A stretch of DNA of 64,000 bases from Ustulina deusta (taxonomy: Eukaryota > Ascomycota > Sordariomycetes > Xylariales > Xylariaceae), in NCBI GenBank assembly GCA_023159155.1, contig JAJNNX010000020.1, positions 765,571 through 829,570 of the forward strand, read 5' to 3'. The translations under genes were made by a program, and so were the position numbers. Below the pieces are notes generated by a model. The model searched no databases. It was not told the DNA's origin and worked only from the letters and a program-made list of their open reading frames with translations. This document shows positions 21,840 through 33,274 of this stretch, piece by piece (the stretch's first letter is position 1; every line of letters starts with the position of its first letter).

Positions 21840-22832
21840 GAGTGAGACGGGAGGCTGAAGGCCACGGATTATATAGGTACTACCTATATGGATTTATATT
21901 GCATGTGCACAGCCACGACACGATGAGCCGTCGTCTCACATGGCTGGAAGGGGAAAGAATCCGGCCTATTTGGGAATGGAAGAGCCAACTCGAATTTAAC
22001 CCTCGAGCAAGATCACTTAGCAAAGGACTGTATCCTATGCTAGGTATGATAACTACAGAAACAATTGAAAGCTCGCCAGCTGGTTGAAGATGTTGTACAT
22101 GTAACAAACAGTTGGGAGAGAGATGAGACACATAATCCAGCCGGCGGTCATAAATAATACCTACATATATATACCTCGGACACTTGCCTACAAGGTATCT
22201 CGTAGGTCTGCACTGTACCGTGAATGCCTGTATGTGTACCATGTTGCCCCTCATCTCCAGTATCTGTAGGTACCTAATTAGTGGACTACCCAGCTGCTCG
22301 GCCGATGGTTCGGCGGGGCAACACAGGGGTACAACAGGGGTAAATAGTGCTCAATTCAACCCCTGATTGGCTAATCCCCTCCCCTGGCAAGGGATACTCT
22401 GGCAACTAGCAACAACAACCAGCAATTTGTTGTCAAATAATATTTTGTTGTTGTCACAACCAGGCTAACCCACCTGATAACCTAGCCTAGACTATCATCT
22501 CGAAAGATAGAATTTATCATCTACCGACTTACATCCAGCACTTTCACGTTTCTCCTATATGCCACGGCTCCCACAACCCCTCCAATCCGTATTTCCGGCC
22601 TCAATACCTATATCGCCACACAGCGTGCAGACGAACGCCGATGCACCTTGAACCAATCTGAGTATTCCCCTTCCATCCACATTGGCCGTGTCGCCCAGCT
22701 TCCCCAAATCTCCGATCTCCGCATTCAATCGACGCCGAACCTCCTGAACACCGTCGCCAATCACACAACAAAGAACACGGCATTTTGTCCGCGCACGTCG
22801 AGGTCCTGCCAGATCCGCCATCCTCGGGGATC
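21840..22832. other. Divergent promoter region
   Basis: Lies between the BSP peptidase (-) and STU1 (+), so it carries both promoters. It includes a (TTG/CAA)-rich segment near 22410-22450 and short TACCTA motifs near 21880, 22160 and 22270. No gene seen. Confidence 0.5.
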
Positions 22833-25800
22833 ATGGCCGAAAGACTCACTGACGACCAGGTCCAAGGCCTGCTGACCATCCTGAAGAAGGACACCACCAT
22901 CGATGCCAAGGTCCAGTATGTTACCGTCATCAAGTCCGGCATCAAGCAGCACACCGTGCCCGATACTTGCGTCGCGCCTCTCTTCGAAGGTCTGCGCCAA
23001 GCCTCGACCGCCCAGCACGCCGCGCTCGTCAACGCCGGCTTCACCGCGCTGAACCACCTGCTCACGCGCCTGTCGCGCCAGGACCCAAAGTACCTGCTGA
23101 GAGAGGCGAAGCAGACCCTGCCCCTCATTGTCGAAAAGATGGGCGACCAGAAGGACAAGTTCAGGGCCTTGGCTCTCCAGGCTATGGCGACCATGTACGC
23201 CCATGTGCCTGCCGATGCTGAGAGATTCGTTCGCAATACTGCCATGGTTGGCAAGAATCCAAGGGCTAAAGAATCAAGTCTGCAATGGTTGCTTCAGGTA
23301 CGGACCACCCTAGGACGATCGCCGATCGGAGTGAAGGCGCGCTGACTTGGCTTAGATGCACAAAGAACACGGCTTGCAATTCCGGTCCTACGTTCCGACG
23401 TTGATGGAGTTGCTGGAAGATGCGGATGGTATGGTGCGCGACGCTTCCAAGGCAGCCGTCATCGAGCTTTTCAGGTACGTGAGAGCGTAGCAGTATCGAT
23501 ACTCAAATCTCTAACGATGCTGTAGGGAAGCGCCGAACGCGGCAAAGTCGGATCTGAAGAAGCAGCTGAAGAATTTCAAAGTACGTCCTGCTATTGAATC
23601 AGCTATCGTAAAAGAGTTGAACCCTCCAGGTGCGAGGACCGATCCCGAGTCTCGTCCCGCATCCGCTATGCAAGTTCGACCCAATCTCGCTGCGAGTACT
23701 TCGTCCCTTATGAGCGACAGGCCAACCACACCAATGCTCCCAGAAGCAAAGACGGAATCGGTTGAACCCACATACGTTAATACCCAACGAGAACTCGACG
23801 AAATCATCAAGGGCATGCACCAGTGGTTCGAAGGCAAAGAGACCGAACAGAATTGGATGAAGCGAGAAGAAAGCATGGTGAAGCTGCGGAGGCTCATCGC
23901 TGGCAATGCCTCGACAGATTTCCCCGACCTATTCGTTGCTGGCTGTCGTGGTCTCCTAGACGGTATCATTAAGGCTTCCATTTCGCTGCGGACAAGTTTG
24001 TCCAAGGAGGGCTGCGCTTTGGTCCAGGATCTAGCCATCACCTTTGGCGCCGGAATTGACCCAATGGTGGAGTTGCTGATGCAGACCTTCATCAAGCTTT
24101 GTGCGGCCACTAAAAAGATAAGCTCGCAACTTGCCAACTTAGCCGTCGATACACTTATTGGCAGGACGACATACACTATGAGGATCATGCAACACATATG
24201 GGCTGCCTGTCAGGATAAGAATGTACCACCGAGATTATACGCAACTGGGTGGCTAAAGACTCTGTTAAAGAAGGAGGCTCACCACAAGAACCATCTTGAA
24301 CATGGAGGAGGCTTAGATCTGATTGAGAAATGCATTAAGAGGGGCCTCGCTGATCCGAACCCAGGTGTTCGAGAGAAAATGCGATCTACATACTGGGCAT
24401 ATGCATCTGCTTGGCAAAACAGGGCCGAAACGATCATGAATGGTCTTGACACTACGGCGCAGAAGCTACTCCAGAAGGATCTAGGCAATCCAAACGTGCC
24501 GAAGAAATCGGAGCCGGTTGTTCGCCCTGGCTTGGGTCTTTCTAAAAGTACCATGGGTAGCTCTAAGCCCTCGTTGCGTGAGACGGTGATGGCACAGAAG
24601 AAGGCTTTAGCCACTAGAAATCTCCCGGCAAGACCAGGATCCGCAATGGCGACACTATCGCCAATGCGGACAGCTCCGACCACGTCGGCTGCTTCCTCAT
24701 CACAGCCTGGGACTCGAGTTCGTCCAGAGTCTGCAATGAAATCACATGGTGGCATGTCCGTGGCGCCCATGCGGCCAGCTAGGAGACGGCCCGAAATAGC
24801 AGCCCGACCCGCCACAGCAGGTCCGTACTCAGTCCGAAGCCATGATGGACCATCAGGTGAACGGTCGAGTCCGGAAAGTATCAAGTCTAAAGCTATAACT
24901 CCTAAGACGATATCAGGATCTCCTAGAAGGACGGCTCCAAGAACTCGTCCCGGCCATGCTGCAACTGCGAGCGAATCGAACATCGGCGCTTCTACACCGT
25001 CGAAAACGTCTGTGAGCAAAGCTGTTGCTTCTCCGCGGACAAGTCCCGCCAAAGCCAAAACAACACTTGACCATCCCCCGTCAAGTAGCCCTTCCAGGGA
25101 TGAGAATCTCACTTTTGTTGGTATGCCATCTATTGAAAGCCTGAGAGAGAGCCTACAGCCTTCTTCGCCCCGAATTGTTGTCTCGCCCGAGGACGCATCT
25201 CATGCTACTCAACTCGCTTCACCAGCGGTTGTTTCATCTTTAGAAGTTGATCCTTCCTCTCCATCAGAACCACAGAAGGACGAGAATACAATGCTATCTA
25301 GCACGCCTAAAGCAACACCATCAAAGCCAGTACAAGTGTACGAAGATCCCTTCATTGATGATCAGACAACGCCGCAGCCACAACCGAATAAGCCTACGGA
25401 ACGGCCTGCACTTGAGGACATCCCAGTCAACGAAGATGTAGCCAAGCTTTCTCAAATCCCAGCAGAAATTGGTGATATAGCTCCACCTTGCTCTCCGGAT
25501 AAGGCACGCCAAAATTCTCGTCTCCTTGAGAGCGGTATCACACGCGTCAAGGGCCAAACCTTAGACGTGCATGGCTTCCGCAAGTTGCAGAGCTTAATCC
25601 GTGAAAACAAATTGCCTCTCGACGACGACAAGTTCAATGCACTCTTGGCAGGATTGTTTGATTATCTTGAGTCACCCCTTGAGGGCCTTGCTGCCCAAAA
25701 GGCACAAGACATTAAGGCACAAGTCCTCGCCACCATAAAACTTCTCCTTAAGAAGCATAGCGACGACTTTCAGCCTTATATCTCACAGGGTCTGGAGTCA

Positions 25801-26247
25801 TTGCTGCGTACGCGAAGTTCTTATGATGCCCGTACGCACATTGTAGCTGGACTCGAACTTCTCGCCGACGAACTAGTGCACATCGGTGACGCTGCCGAGA
25901 TTACCGTTACAATGACTCGCTCTCTAGGACAGATGGACCTTGATACGGTAGGCTACCGCGGCCTGAGTATGGGTTTACACGTGCTCAAAGAGCTTATCGA
26001 CTCACGCCCCTCGTTCGTCCCGACGGAGCGCGAAGTTGCTGGGCTTGCCGGCCTCGCGACTCGGTGTCTAGACTGCAAAGAGAGCGGCGTCCGCATGGAT
26101 GCGGTCCAGTTATGTGTTGCGCTCCATGCACGCCTCGGAGATGCTAAGTTTTGGGAATCTATGAAGACGGTCCGCGACGATCCGAAAAGCTTGATTACAT
26201 ATTACGTCGTCAAGCGCCAGCGCGAGACAAAAAGCACTCCTTGCTAG
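22833..26247 (+). CDS. STU1: CLASP-family microtubule-stabilising protein (STU1)
   Basis: Three exons: 22833-23297, 23356-23474 and 23526-26247, with introns GTACGG/CTTAG and GTACGT/TGTAG. 3306 nt gives 1101 residues. An N-terminal TOG/HEAT region (residues 1-230, for example VQYVTVIKSGIKQHTVPDTC and SSLQWLLQMHKEHG) is followed by the CLASP N-terminal domain at about 280-510 (WMKREESMVKLRRLIAGN; RTTYTMRIMQHIWAACQDKN; GVREKMRSTYWAY), a Ser/Pro/Arg-rich microtubule-binding linker (515-800) and a C-terminal helical region. STU1 binds and rescues spindle microtubules and acts at kinetochores and the mitotic spindle. ATG 22833 (MAERLTDDQVQ) is the first true ATG in the open frame. Potential splicing at 23581 is rejected because the read-through (FKVRPAIESAIVKELNP) is in frame and family-like. 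Confidence 0.93.
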
Positions 26248-27528
26248 ATGGTCATGTGCTGGTACTTATGCTGGTGGTATTTTCTCCCTGTCGTCGTATT
26301 TTGGTGGGTTCCTTTGAGGATCTCTCGTCTATTTATCTGGACTTTATCAGCTGCTGTCAGGCGCTGCCTAGCTGCATCGACACAGTAGCTAGTTGAATCG
26401 TTGCACAAATTCCGAGCTGCAAAACTCGATGTTCCTTGGCCATATATTCTCATGGATGGCATTATAAGAAGGGTAGCAGCCGGCGTTTGGTGGGAAGATG
26501 GACACAAAGGCGGCGTTTTCTCGCAGGTTGATACCTCGATACCTTGTTGGGTTTCCTTGGGCGCGTAGAGGGAGAGAGAAAATGCCGGTCAGCCCCATTC
26601 TTGATTCACGTATGAACTCTTGTAATTATAAATAAGCAGCGCTTTGTCTATTGTTAGGTTCTAGTTTATTGAAAATTCTTCCAGAATACTCGTTGTGCTG
26701 GTCATAGCTACGGGACTTTGTATAAATTGACAAGTCACAATCAACCGTTGTAGAATGCTGTATGTTTTGCTCTTTGCTAGATTTATAACACTTTAGTTTC
26801 TTGCCTGTGGATTTTACATCTAGATTCGAAGTTTAATCAATCGCCATCGAAACTTGCAGGACAAAGGTCTACCAAGGCCCAACAAGAAAACTTAATTCAA
26901 GTCAGAATCCGAGTTCTCAACCTTTCTTCCTTCAAACCGGTCAGACTATATTATACTAATGAGCAGAGACATAGATGAAATTTTGTAAAAAGATGCAAGT
27001 AACGGTTTCTATAAACAAGTTGCACAACTACTTCTTGTTTCTGTCCTGTAACTAGGTTGTCATAGGGCGTAATAATATAGGGAATGTGTCTCCACGTGAG
27101 AATATAGTGCCAAACAAAGGGGGCTTAGTTTTGACGACTATATTGCTCGCATCTCAAGAGAGATGGAGTTGAGGACATGTTACTAGCAAGTTTTTTGCCC
27201 TTCTTAGATTGTATGGAAGTTCATTGTATGATTAAACAACGCTGTTGAGTTGTCCTATTGTTAGCTACTACTCTGCCTTTATCCCTCTTATAACAATAGC
27301 ATTGTCTGCATTACTCCCGTTGGGTTTGACTGAATAGCACACATGTAATTCATCTATATCTATCTATATATATATATACTTCCCAAATTCTCCGAGCTTC
27401 ACGAAACATTTGTGAGTTGTCAATCCATAGTTAACTAATACCGACTTAACCTAGAGAAAAAGAAAGAAGAAGAAGAAGAAGCAGAAGAGAGAAAAGAAAA
27501 AAGCCTCCAATCTACTAACCCTGTCGAG
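26248..27528. other. Intergenic, AT-leaning, with microsatellites
   Basis: 3' flank of STU1 and promoter of the small Cys-rich gene. A (TA)n-rich TATCTATATATATATATA stretch is at about 27356-27380, and a purine (GAA/AGA)n tract lies at 27455-27500 just before the next ATG. No gene supported. Confidence 0.55.
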
Positions 27529-28095
27529 ATGTGTAGTGACGCCCTAGTCATTTACGCTCTCTGCACTTGCATGCGGTGCCATTTCTCGAACGTTCTCGAC
27601 CCGGAACACAGCGGGTACTACCCCCATTACGGCTCCCCCATCGTGGCCGGGGACTACAACGCCGGGTACACCTATATCCTCGTCTCGCCCGAGGACAGGT
27701 GTGAAAGCGCTGAAATTGACCACAACGGGTACTGGGCGAGGTGTGACGACCCGCCCTACGTGCTGGCAACACGGACCATCTTCGCGGGCAGTGTGGACCG
27801 GCACTTCTGTGACGAGTGCGAGCGCGTCTGCTTCGGCCAGCGCCAAGACGTCGATTTGCAGGGCCTAGACCTGCTCGAGGTCTCGGATGACGAGGGCGAC
27901 GGGGAGCCCGAGCCCGAGCCCGAGCCCGAGTCGGCGAGTAGTCTGGATCGCGGCGCTGGTGATGAGCACGAGAGGCAAAGAGAGAGGTCCGCGCTGCGTC
28001 AGCGCATATATCGCGGAGTGCTGGCTTTGCTGGGGTACCCTGAGGGAACCCGGTTGCCGTTTGACGAGAGGGTCATTGCGCACCCGGCTTTGTAG
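27529..28095 (+). CDS. Small Cys-rich protein of unknown function
   Basis: One exon, 188 residues, GC-rich with codon use unlike the AT-leaning flanks, so it looks real. The N-terminal half has nine cysteines in pairs (CTCMRC, ... CDECERVC), which could bind metal. It is followed by an acidic tail with an EPEPEPEPE repeat, coded by a 6-bp GAGCCC tandem repeat at 27905-27930, and a final helical segment (LRQRIYRGVLALLGYPEGTRLPFDERV). No clear signal peptide. I do not recognise the family. It is probably a lineage-restricted protein; a metal-binding role is only suggested by the cysteine pairs. Confidence 0.65.
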   Translation: MCSDALVIYALCTCMRCHFSNVLDPEHSGYYPHYGSPIVAGDYNAGYTYILVSPEDRCESAEIDHNGYWARCDDPPYVLATRTIFAGSVDRHFCDECERVCFGQRQDVDLQGLDLLEVSDDEGDGEPEPEPEPESASSLDRGAGDEHERQRERSALRQRIYRGVLALLGYPEGTRLPFDERVIAHPAL

Positions 28096-28799
28096 AGAGG
28101 GCGGTTGCGTAAGGTTAGGTGGTATTTTTTTACACTGCTGAGAATTAGTTTGAAATATTGTAGTTATCTTTGATGTGTTACATTCGGAGTCGTACGGAAT
28201 TGACTTTGCTCCCCCCCTCATTTCTTCTTCTTACTTACCATATAGGACCAGAACCATTTTGTTTTGCTTGGTGCGACCAAGGGGTCGAAGCATCATAAAA
28301 AGTATGTATGACCATGCAGGTGCCCAAGGCTGTACGATTTGGTCGTGGATTCGCATTCGCCCTCGTCATGGTTCTTTTTCAGACGGCCGGGGGTCAAGGG
28401 AGTGAGTGAGTGACATGACATTGTTAGAAATAGCGATGCTGTTGACCTATAGCCGTCTTTGTGCCACGGCGGGGCGGATCTACAAGAATTGAAGTCTCAG
28501 ATACCTGGTCAATCTAGATGGGAATTGCCGCTTATGGGCAAAAAAAGTTCCAGATAGGGTTCAACATTTCCCCGAGGGTTTCGGCAGCGCCATGTGGGAA
28601 GCGCGCCAGAGCCAGAAATAAAAGACTCGGGAATCCATCCGTCCGTCCGTCAGTGCTGGCCGCGGCGCAAAGTAGTCTAGAAGAAACTCTCCCCGACTTT
28701 GAAGAAAAAGACTTCACGAGTGGTTAACAAGTAGCTCGAGGGTCTGGACAAATTGTGGGGGCTCCATCTTCTCCTATTAGCTAGGCGTCATCAATCATC
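28096..28799. other. Intergenic
   Basis: 3' flank of the Cys-rich gene and promoter of the acetyltransferase gene. Contains a short CCGTCCGTCCGTCAG repeat near 28640. Nothing else recognised. Confidence 0.5.
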
Positions 28800-29487
28800 A
28801 TGTCGACGCCTACAGTAAGGTTATTATCGCCGAGGAACGATGCGCACCTCGTGCCCTACCTAGCTGCGATTCACGCAGCCTGCATCCATCACGATGCGAT
28901 GGTCGCGACGTTCCTGCCACCGCTCGACAACGACAAGCTCCTCGCGCATTGGAGAGCGGTGATGGCAGAGGCCAGCGCAGGCGCGCGGCTCGTCGTCATC
29001 CGGCTCGATGAATCGGAGCCAGGACTTGCGGCGAAGGGCGGAGAGCTCAAGGGCGTCGCGATGCTGAGCATGCCGCAGACCGAGACGTGCGCGCACCGTG
29101 GACATCTCGAGATGCTGATGGTGAGTCCGGCGTTTCGGCGCCGAGGGGCTGCCGGGGCCATGATGCGATTCATCGAGGGCGAGGCGGTGAACAGAGGGAG
29201 GACGCTCATAGTAAGATAATAGCAAGATCCTCCTCACTCCTTTTTCCTTTAGTCCCCGATCCGTGGGCTGCTGACTTTCAAGACAACAGTTGTCGAGTGT
29301 GGAGGCCGGGAGCTTGGCCGAGAAGACATACCCGAAACTTGGATACTCGGAGTGTGGCAGGGTTCCGGGCTGTTCTGTCAGTCCTTCGGGAAGCAGGGTA
29401 GACGACGTCGTCTTCTACAAACAACTCTCGCGCGACGATGGTGAGAACAAACCTGCCAGTCTCGCGACGGTACACTCGGTCAATTGA
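28800..29487 (+). CDS. GNAT-family N-acetyltransferase
   Basis: Two exons, 28800-29210 and 29290-29487, with a 79-nt intron (donor GTAAGA, acceptor AACAG). The product is 202 residues, a normal length for the family. Motif A for acetyl-CoA binding is HLEMLMVSPAFRRRGAAGAMM near residues 100-122, and the C-terminal segment EAGSLAEKTYPKLGYSECGRVPG is the typical fungal GNAT ending just before VFYKQL. It transfers an acetyl group from acetyl-CoA to an amine; the acceptor (small molecule or protein) cannot be told. Without splicing the frame would stop two codons after the donor and lose the conserved end, which supports the intron. The frame then adds an unusual 20-residue tail after YKQL. Confidence 0.88.
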
Positions 29488-30187
29488 TTGACGCGCGGCT
29501 TGTATGTCGATGGAGGGAATGAGAATAGGATACCTACCATATGAAAAGGCGTGCGAACATTCACTCAATCTTCTCCCATCTTGAAGCAGTCTAGGCGGTT
29601 TGTTGAGTCGGGATAGTGTAGATAGAGCCGCGTTACATCCGCCCTAGCTTCAGCTCTGCTTGGCAGACGAACAATTACTACATAGTAGACTAGATAGCAT
29701 GGGCCATTTTGCACGTGGCAATTGACACCAACCAATGACCAATGAGTCGTCTCGATATCCACCATCATCTTCGCCTCTCCACGGGTAACTCCGAATTCGA
29801 GATGGTACCTACCACAACAACAGTTGCCCCGGCATTCAGCTCCGGAGTAGAGAGCGTCGCAGATGAGGCGTCGAGGTGTTGGCCTCTCAGAGGCCTTATC
29901 TCGACCAGGTGGGCGCCGCGAGATCCACCCTTCGATGCGACCGGGCTTCCTATCTCGTCATGGACCCTGCGAGCTCCCTATTCGAGCAAGCTTCGCCTAT
30001 CCTATCCCGGCTGCTCGGGTCTAGATCAAAGATGGGAAAGATCGTGGGGAGGAAATAAATAAGAAACGTCGCTGCGTCGGCCATCTGCTTGCTTGCTCGT
30101 AGACTGTCGTTGTTGTTGCTGTTGTTGTCGTCGTCGTCGTCTCCTGTCCGTGATCCTCAATTGTGTTAGTTGTTGTTGGCCGTCAAG
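29488..30187. other. Intergenic, promoter of the RNase T2 gene
   Basis: Holds a (TTG)n then (TCG)n microsatellite at about 30107-30143 directly upstream of the RNase start. Short ORFs here lack support. Confidence 0.5.
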
Positions 30188-31638
30188 ATGTCGGCAGCGC
30201 GACGAGTCCTTGCTCTCGCCGTCTTCTCCCAGGGCGTCCTCGGTGGTCTGTATCCTGGATTGAGCACCGCCAACCACACATGCAACCTCGGTAGGCGCGC
30301 AGACTCCCCTTGCGACTTGAATTGATGCGATCTAGAAGGCTAATACTCCAATAACAGTCGAGCCTGTGCTCTCATGCTCCGACGGAGCCCAGCCCGGTCT
30401 TGTTGACACGTGCTGTGCCGAGACGTTCGGGGGTCTCGTCGTAAGAATGCCTAGTCGTCACGAATGATTCACTGGCGCAATTAATTACGTAGACCTTGAG
30501 GCGCGCTGACGACTACTTGCAGTTGCAAACCCAATTCTGGAACACTTATACTGGGCTTGAGAAGAAGGGCCAGCTGCTCCCCAAGGATTCCTGGACAATC
30601 CACGGCCTGTGGCCCGGTAAGTTGGACCACACGAACGATTTAATCCACGGATCAATTGGCTAATGTGTGCTGGGACGGACAGACTTCTGCAATGGTATGC
30701 GAACTGGAATACGTATGGCGCGGTTTCGAGGATTGGTCTAACATGCTTTGAAAAGGATCGTACACGCAGTACTGCGACTTGAAGTAAGGATCATTACCTT
30801 TTTTTTTTAATGGAGGAAAAAATACAAGTTTTGCGCGACACAGCGGCTAACTTGTCCTTCGCTTAGACGTCAATACGACCCGTTCCCGGACCCAAACACC
30901 ACGACCGGCACGCCGCAGGGCACGCCCGTGAAGCCGTGGAAGGGGGACCCGATCTCCGACTTCATCAAGCGCTTCCGCAAGTTCGACTTGCTGGACTACA
31001 TGAACAAGTACGATGCGACCCAATCCCAATCAAGCCCGATCCCTTCCCCTCCCCCGACTCCCTCTTCTGCGCTCTCCCCTAATTTCACAACCGCACCGAT
31101 AATACAAGCGCCTTTCTAACCGCGCCGAACCCAAAGGCACTGGACAGGTCTGAACCAAGAAAGCTGGATCCTCTGGGCGCACGAGTTCAGCAAGCACGCG
31201 ACGTGCTTCAGCACGTTCGACACGGAGTGCTACGGGCCGGCGTACGTGCGGCACGAGGAGGTGACGGACTTCTTCGCCACCGTGGTGGCCTACTACCAGC
31301 AGGTGCCGACGTGGCGGTGGCTCGCCGAGGGCGGCATCACCCCCTCCAACACGACGGCGTACTCCGTCTCCGCCATCCAGGACGCCCTGCAGACCAAGTT
31401 CGGCAAGATCCCGCACATCGGCTGCGCCGGCCCCCGATACAACCAGACCGAGGCCGGCAAGGGCTCCTCCGACAACGGCTTCACCGTGCTCAGCGAGATG
31501 TGGTATTATTACCATGTCAATGGCCGTGTGCAGCTCGTCCAGGGCGTCCCGGTCGATACCACTTTTGGCACCAACTGTGCGAAGACGCCCGGCGCCGTTT
31601 GGTATTACGAGCGGACTCCCCGTTCTGTCGCGTATTGA
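30188..31638 (+). CDS. Secreted ribonuclease T2
   Basis: Seven exons that keep frame: 30188-30290, 30358-30440, 30523-30616, 30683-30694, 30756-30783, 30867-31007, 31137-31638; total 963 nt, 320 residues. The fourth exon is only 12 nt. A signal peptide (RRVLALAVFSQGVLG) opens the protein. Catalytic segment CAS I is SWTIHGLWPDFC near residues 82-94 (His of HGLWP) and CAS II is WAHEFSKHATC near 167-177 (His, Glu, Lys, His), where most relatives read HEWxKHGTC. Several N-glycosylation sites and paired cysteines fit a secreted or vacuolar enzyme that cleaves single-stranded RNA through a 2',3'-cyclic phosphate. The microexon is required: it codes for the end of CAS I (DFCN). Introns are all under 170 nt with CTAAC-like branch points in the last one. 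Confidence 0.92.
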
Positions 31639-31897
31639 ACATGAGCTAGAAGCATTCGTGGCCATCGTCAACGCTGTATAGAGGATTAGGTTCTCGACCC
31701 GATGGGTTTGGAATGCCTAATGATAAAATCAATGTAGTCACGACCAAGTAGAGAGAATTTATCTGTACAATCCCTAGTTTAAAAAAAAAAAAAAATGGTG
31801 GGGCTATTATGCATCTTCATTCGCCAGTTTTCATTAGTTTACAACCCGATACTCTAACGAGACAAGTCCTCCAACGCCGAGTCACTAGATGCAGTCT
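31639..31897. other. Convergent 3' region
   Basis: Short stretch between the RNase T2 (+) and SEC62 (-) stops with a 15-A run near 31781. No gene. Confidence 0.5.
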
Positions 31898-33274
31898 TCA
31901 TGCCTGCTCGTCGTCGCCGAGTTCTTCGACCCGCGGTGCCACGTAACCACTCCTCTGTTGCGGAGCAGTCTGTACCTGGGTTTCCGTTGCCGTTGTCATG
32001 GCAGTAGCGGGAGCAGCTTCGCCTATTGAGCCTGCGAAATGAGCAGCCGACTCAGAATTCATCGTGGTGTTCTTCTTCTTCTTCTTGGGCTTGGCAGTCT
32101 GCGCGAGTGTTAGTCTTTTCGTACTCTTTTCATATATCCTCAGGGGATACCAACCTCGTGCCAGGCCCAGACGGGTCGGAAGCTGTCCATGAAGGAAACA
32201 TCTTCCCAAAGGTTGGGATATAGCCATAATCCAGGGGAGACAACGAAGTAGGTGACGCAGAACAAGATAACGCGGAAGATGGCCATCACGAAGAAGAGAC
32301 CGAGCAGTCCCAAGAAACCCCAGCTAAGATAGTAGACACCCTGTCGTAGCACTAGCGGCCACAGGGGGTACAGGACGACGGTAAATATCAACACCAGCGC
32401 GAGAGCGGCGTAGACCTTGCGCATGACCTGGCTACCTTCGTACAGCCATATGTAGTACATATCGTCGCCGGCCTCCTGCTGAGGCTCTATCCGGACAGTC
32501 CAGAGACCTTTTTGGCGCTTCGCCTTCTTGCTGGGCGGATCTTGGGGGTCGACCTTGGTGACTCGTAGCGCTAGCATAGACATGGGGAGGAGTTTGAAGG
32601 TGTTTTCGAGAGATGCGCGGTCTTTGATCTCGGGCAGCGCAGGGTTCTTCACCCGGAATTTTGCGTAGGCGGGGGATTCGAGGGCGCGAAGAGCTCGCTT
32701 GACTGTTTACGGCGCGTTAGACAAAGAAGGGTCAAAGTTGGTTGGCATGACAAGGTCGAGACACACCTCTGAACATGTCCTTTCGGTCTCCATTCATGAT
32801 GCAGGTGCGCGGCTTGAGCGGTTGGCTGCGCAAGAAGTTGGCGAGAGCGATGGCGACGGGATTGGGCGGTCCGGGCATGATGGGTTGAGGCTGTCCGGGA
32901 GGGGGCATGCCAGGCCGCATTCCCGGCGGTGGCGGCCCCGGCTGTCCCTGAGGGCCTCCCTGCGGGCCGCCCGGGGGTCCTCCTTGAGCGGCTTGTCTCT
33001 GCTGCTGCTGCATCTGCTGCTGCATCTGGGCCATGCGTTGGGCCTTGATGTGTTCGACGAACTGGGGGACGGTCATGCCGTGTTTCTGGGCTTCGGCGGC
33101 GAGTTGAGCCTGCATTGCTTGGATCTGTTGAGGCGTGGGCATCGGCATTCCATTGGGACCCATGGGCATTCCGCCGGGACCTATGGGCATTCCTCCAGGA
33201 CCACCAGGACCACCAGGACCGCCAGGACCGCCAGGACCGCCAGGACCGCCGGGACCAGCGTTTGGATTTTGCAT
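31898..33274 (-). CDS. SEC62: SEC62, ER protein-translocation subunit
   Basis: Three exons on the minus strand: 33274-32767, 32702-32155 and 32098-31898; 1257 nt, 418 residues. Sec62 sits in the ER membrane and, with Sec63 and the Sec61 channel, supports post-translational import of secretory proteins. The conserved cytosolic core (ANFLRSQPLKPRTCIMNGDRKDMFRV, KRALRALESPAYAKF) leads to two membrane helices (VYAALALVLIFTVVLYPLWPLV and GFLGLLGLFFVMAIFRVILF) and the SPGLWLYPNLWEDVSFMDSFRPVWAWHE tail. Before the core is a long Gly-Pro, Gln and Met-rich region that begins with a (GGP)n repeat coded by a 9-bp minisatellite at 33195-33250. The C-terminus has a lysine cluster (KPKKKKKN). The start ATG 33274 was chosen because the longer frame has no other ATG near it. 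The second donor is GTTGGT, non-typical but in phase. Confidence 0.9.

Noticed and set aside
22601..23254. 217-codon minus-strand frame and a 147-codon frame over STU1
   Set aside because: Antisense shadows of the first STU1 exon.
23581..23635. A further STU1 intron starting GTACGT at 23581
   Set aside because: The read-through is in frame and matches the expected FKVRPAI...IVKEL family segment.
24279..25112. 277-codon minus-strand open frame
   Set aside because: Antisense to STU1; its composition mirrors the Ser/Pro/Arg-rich linker.
27356..27500. CRISPR-like or other ordered array
   Set aside because: Only simple (TA)n and (GAA)n microsatellites; no spacer-repeat pattern anywhere in the window.
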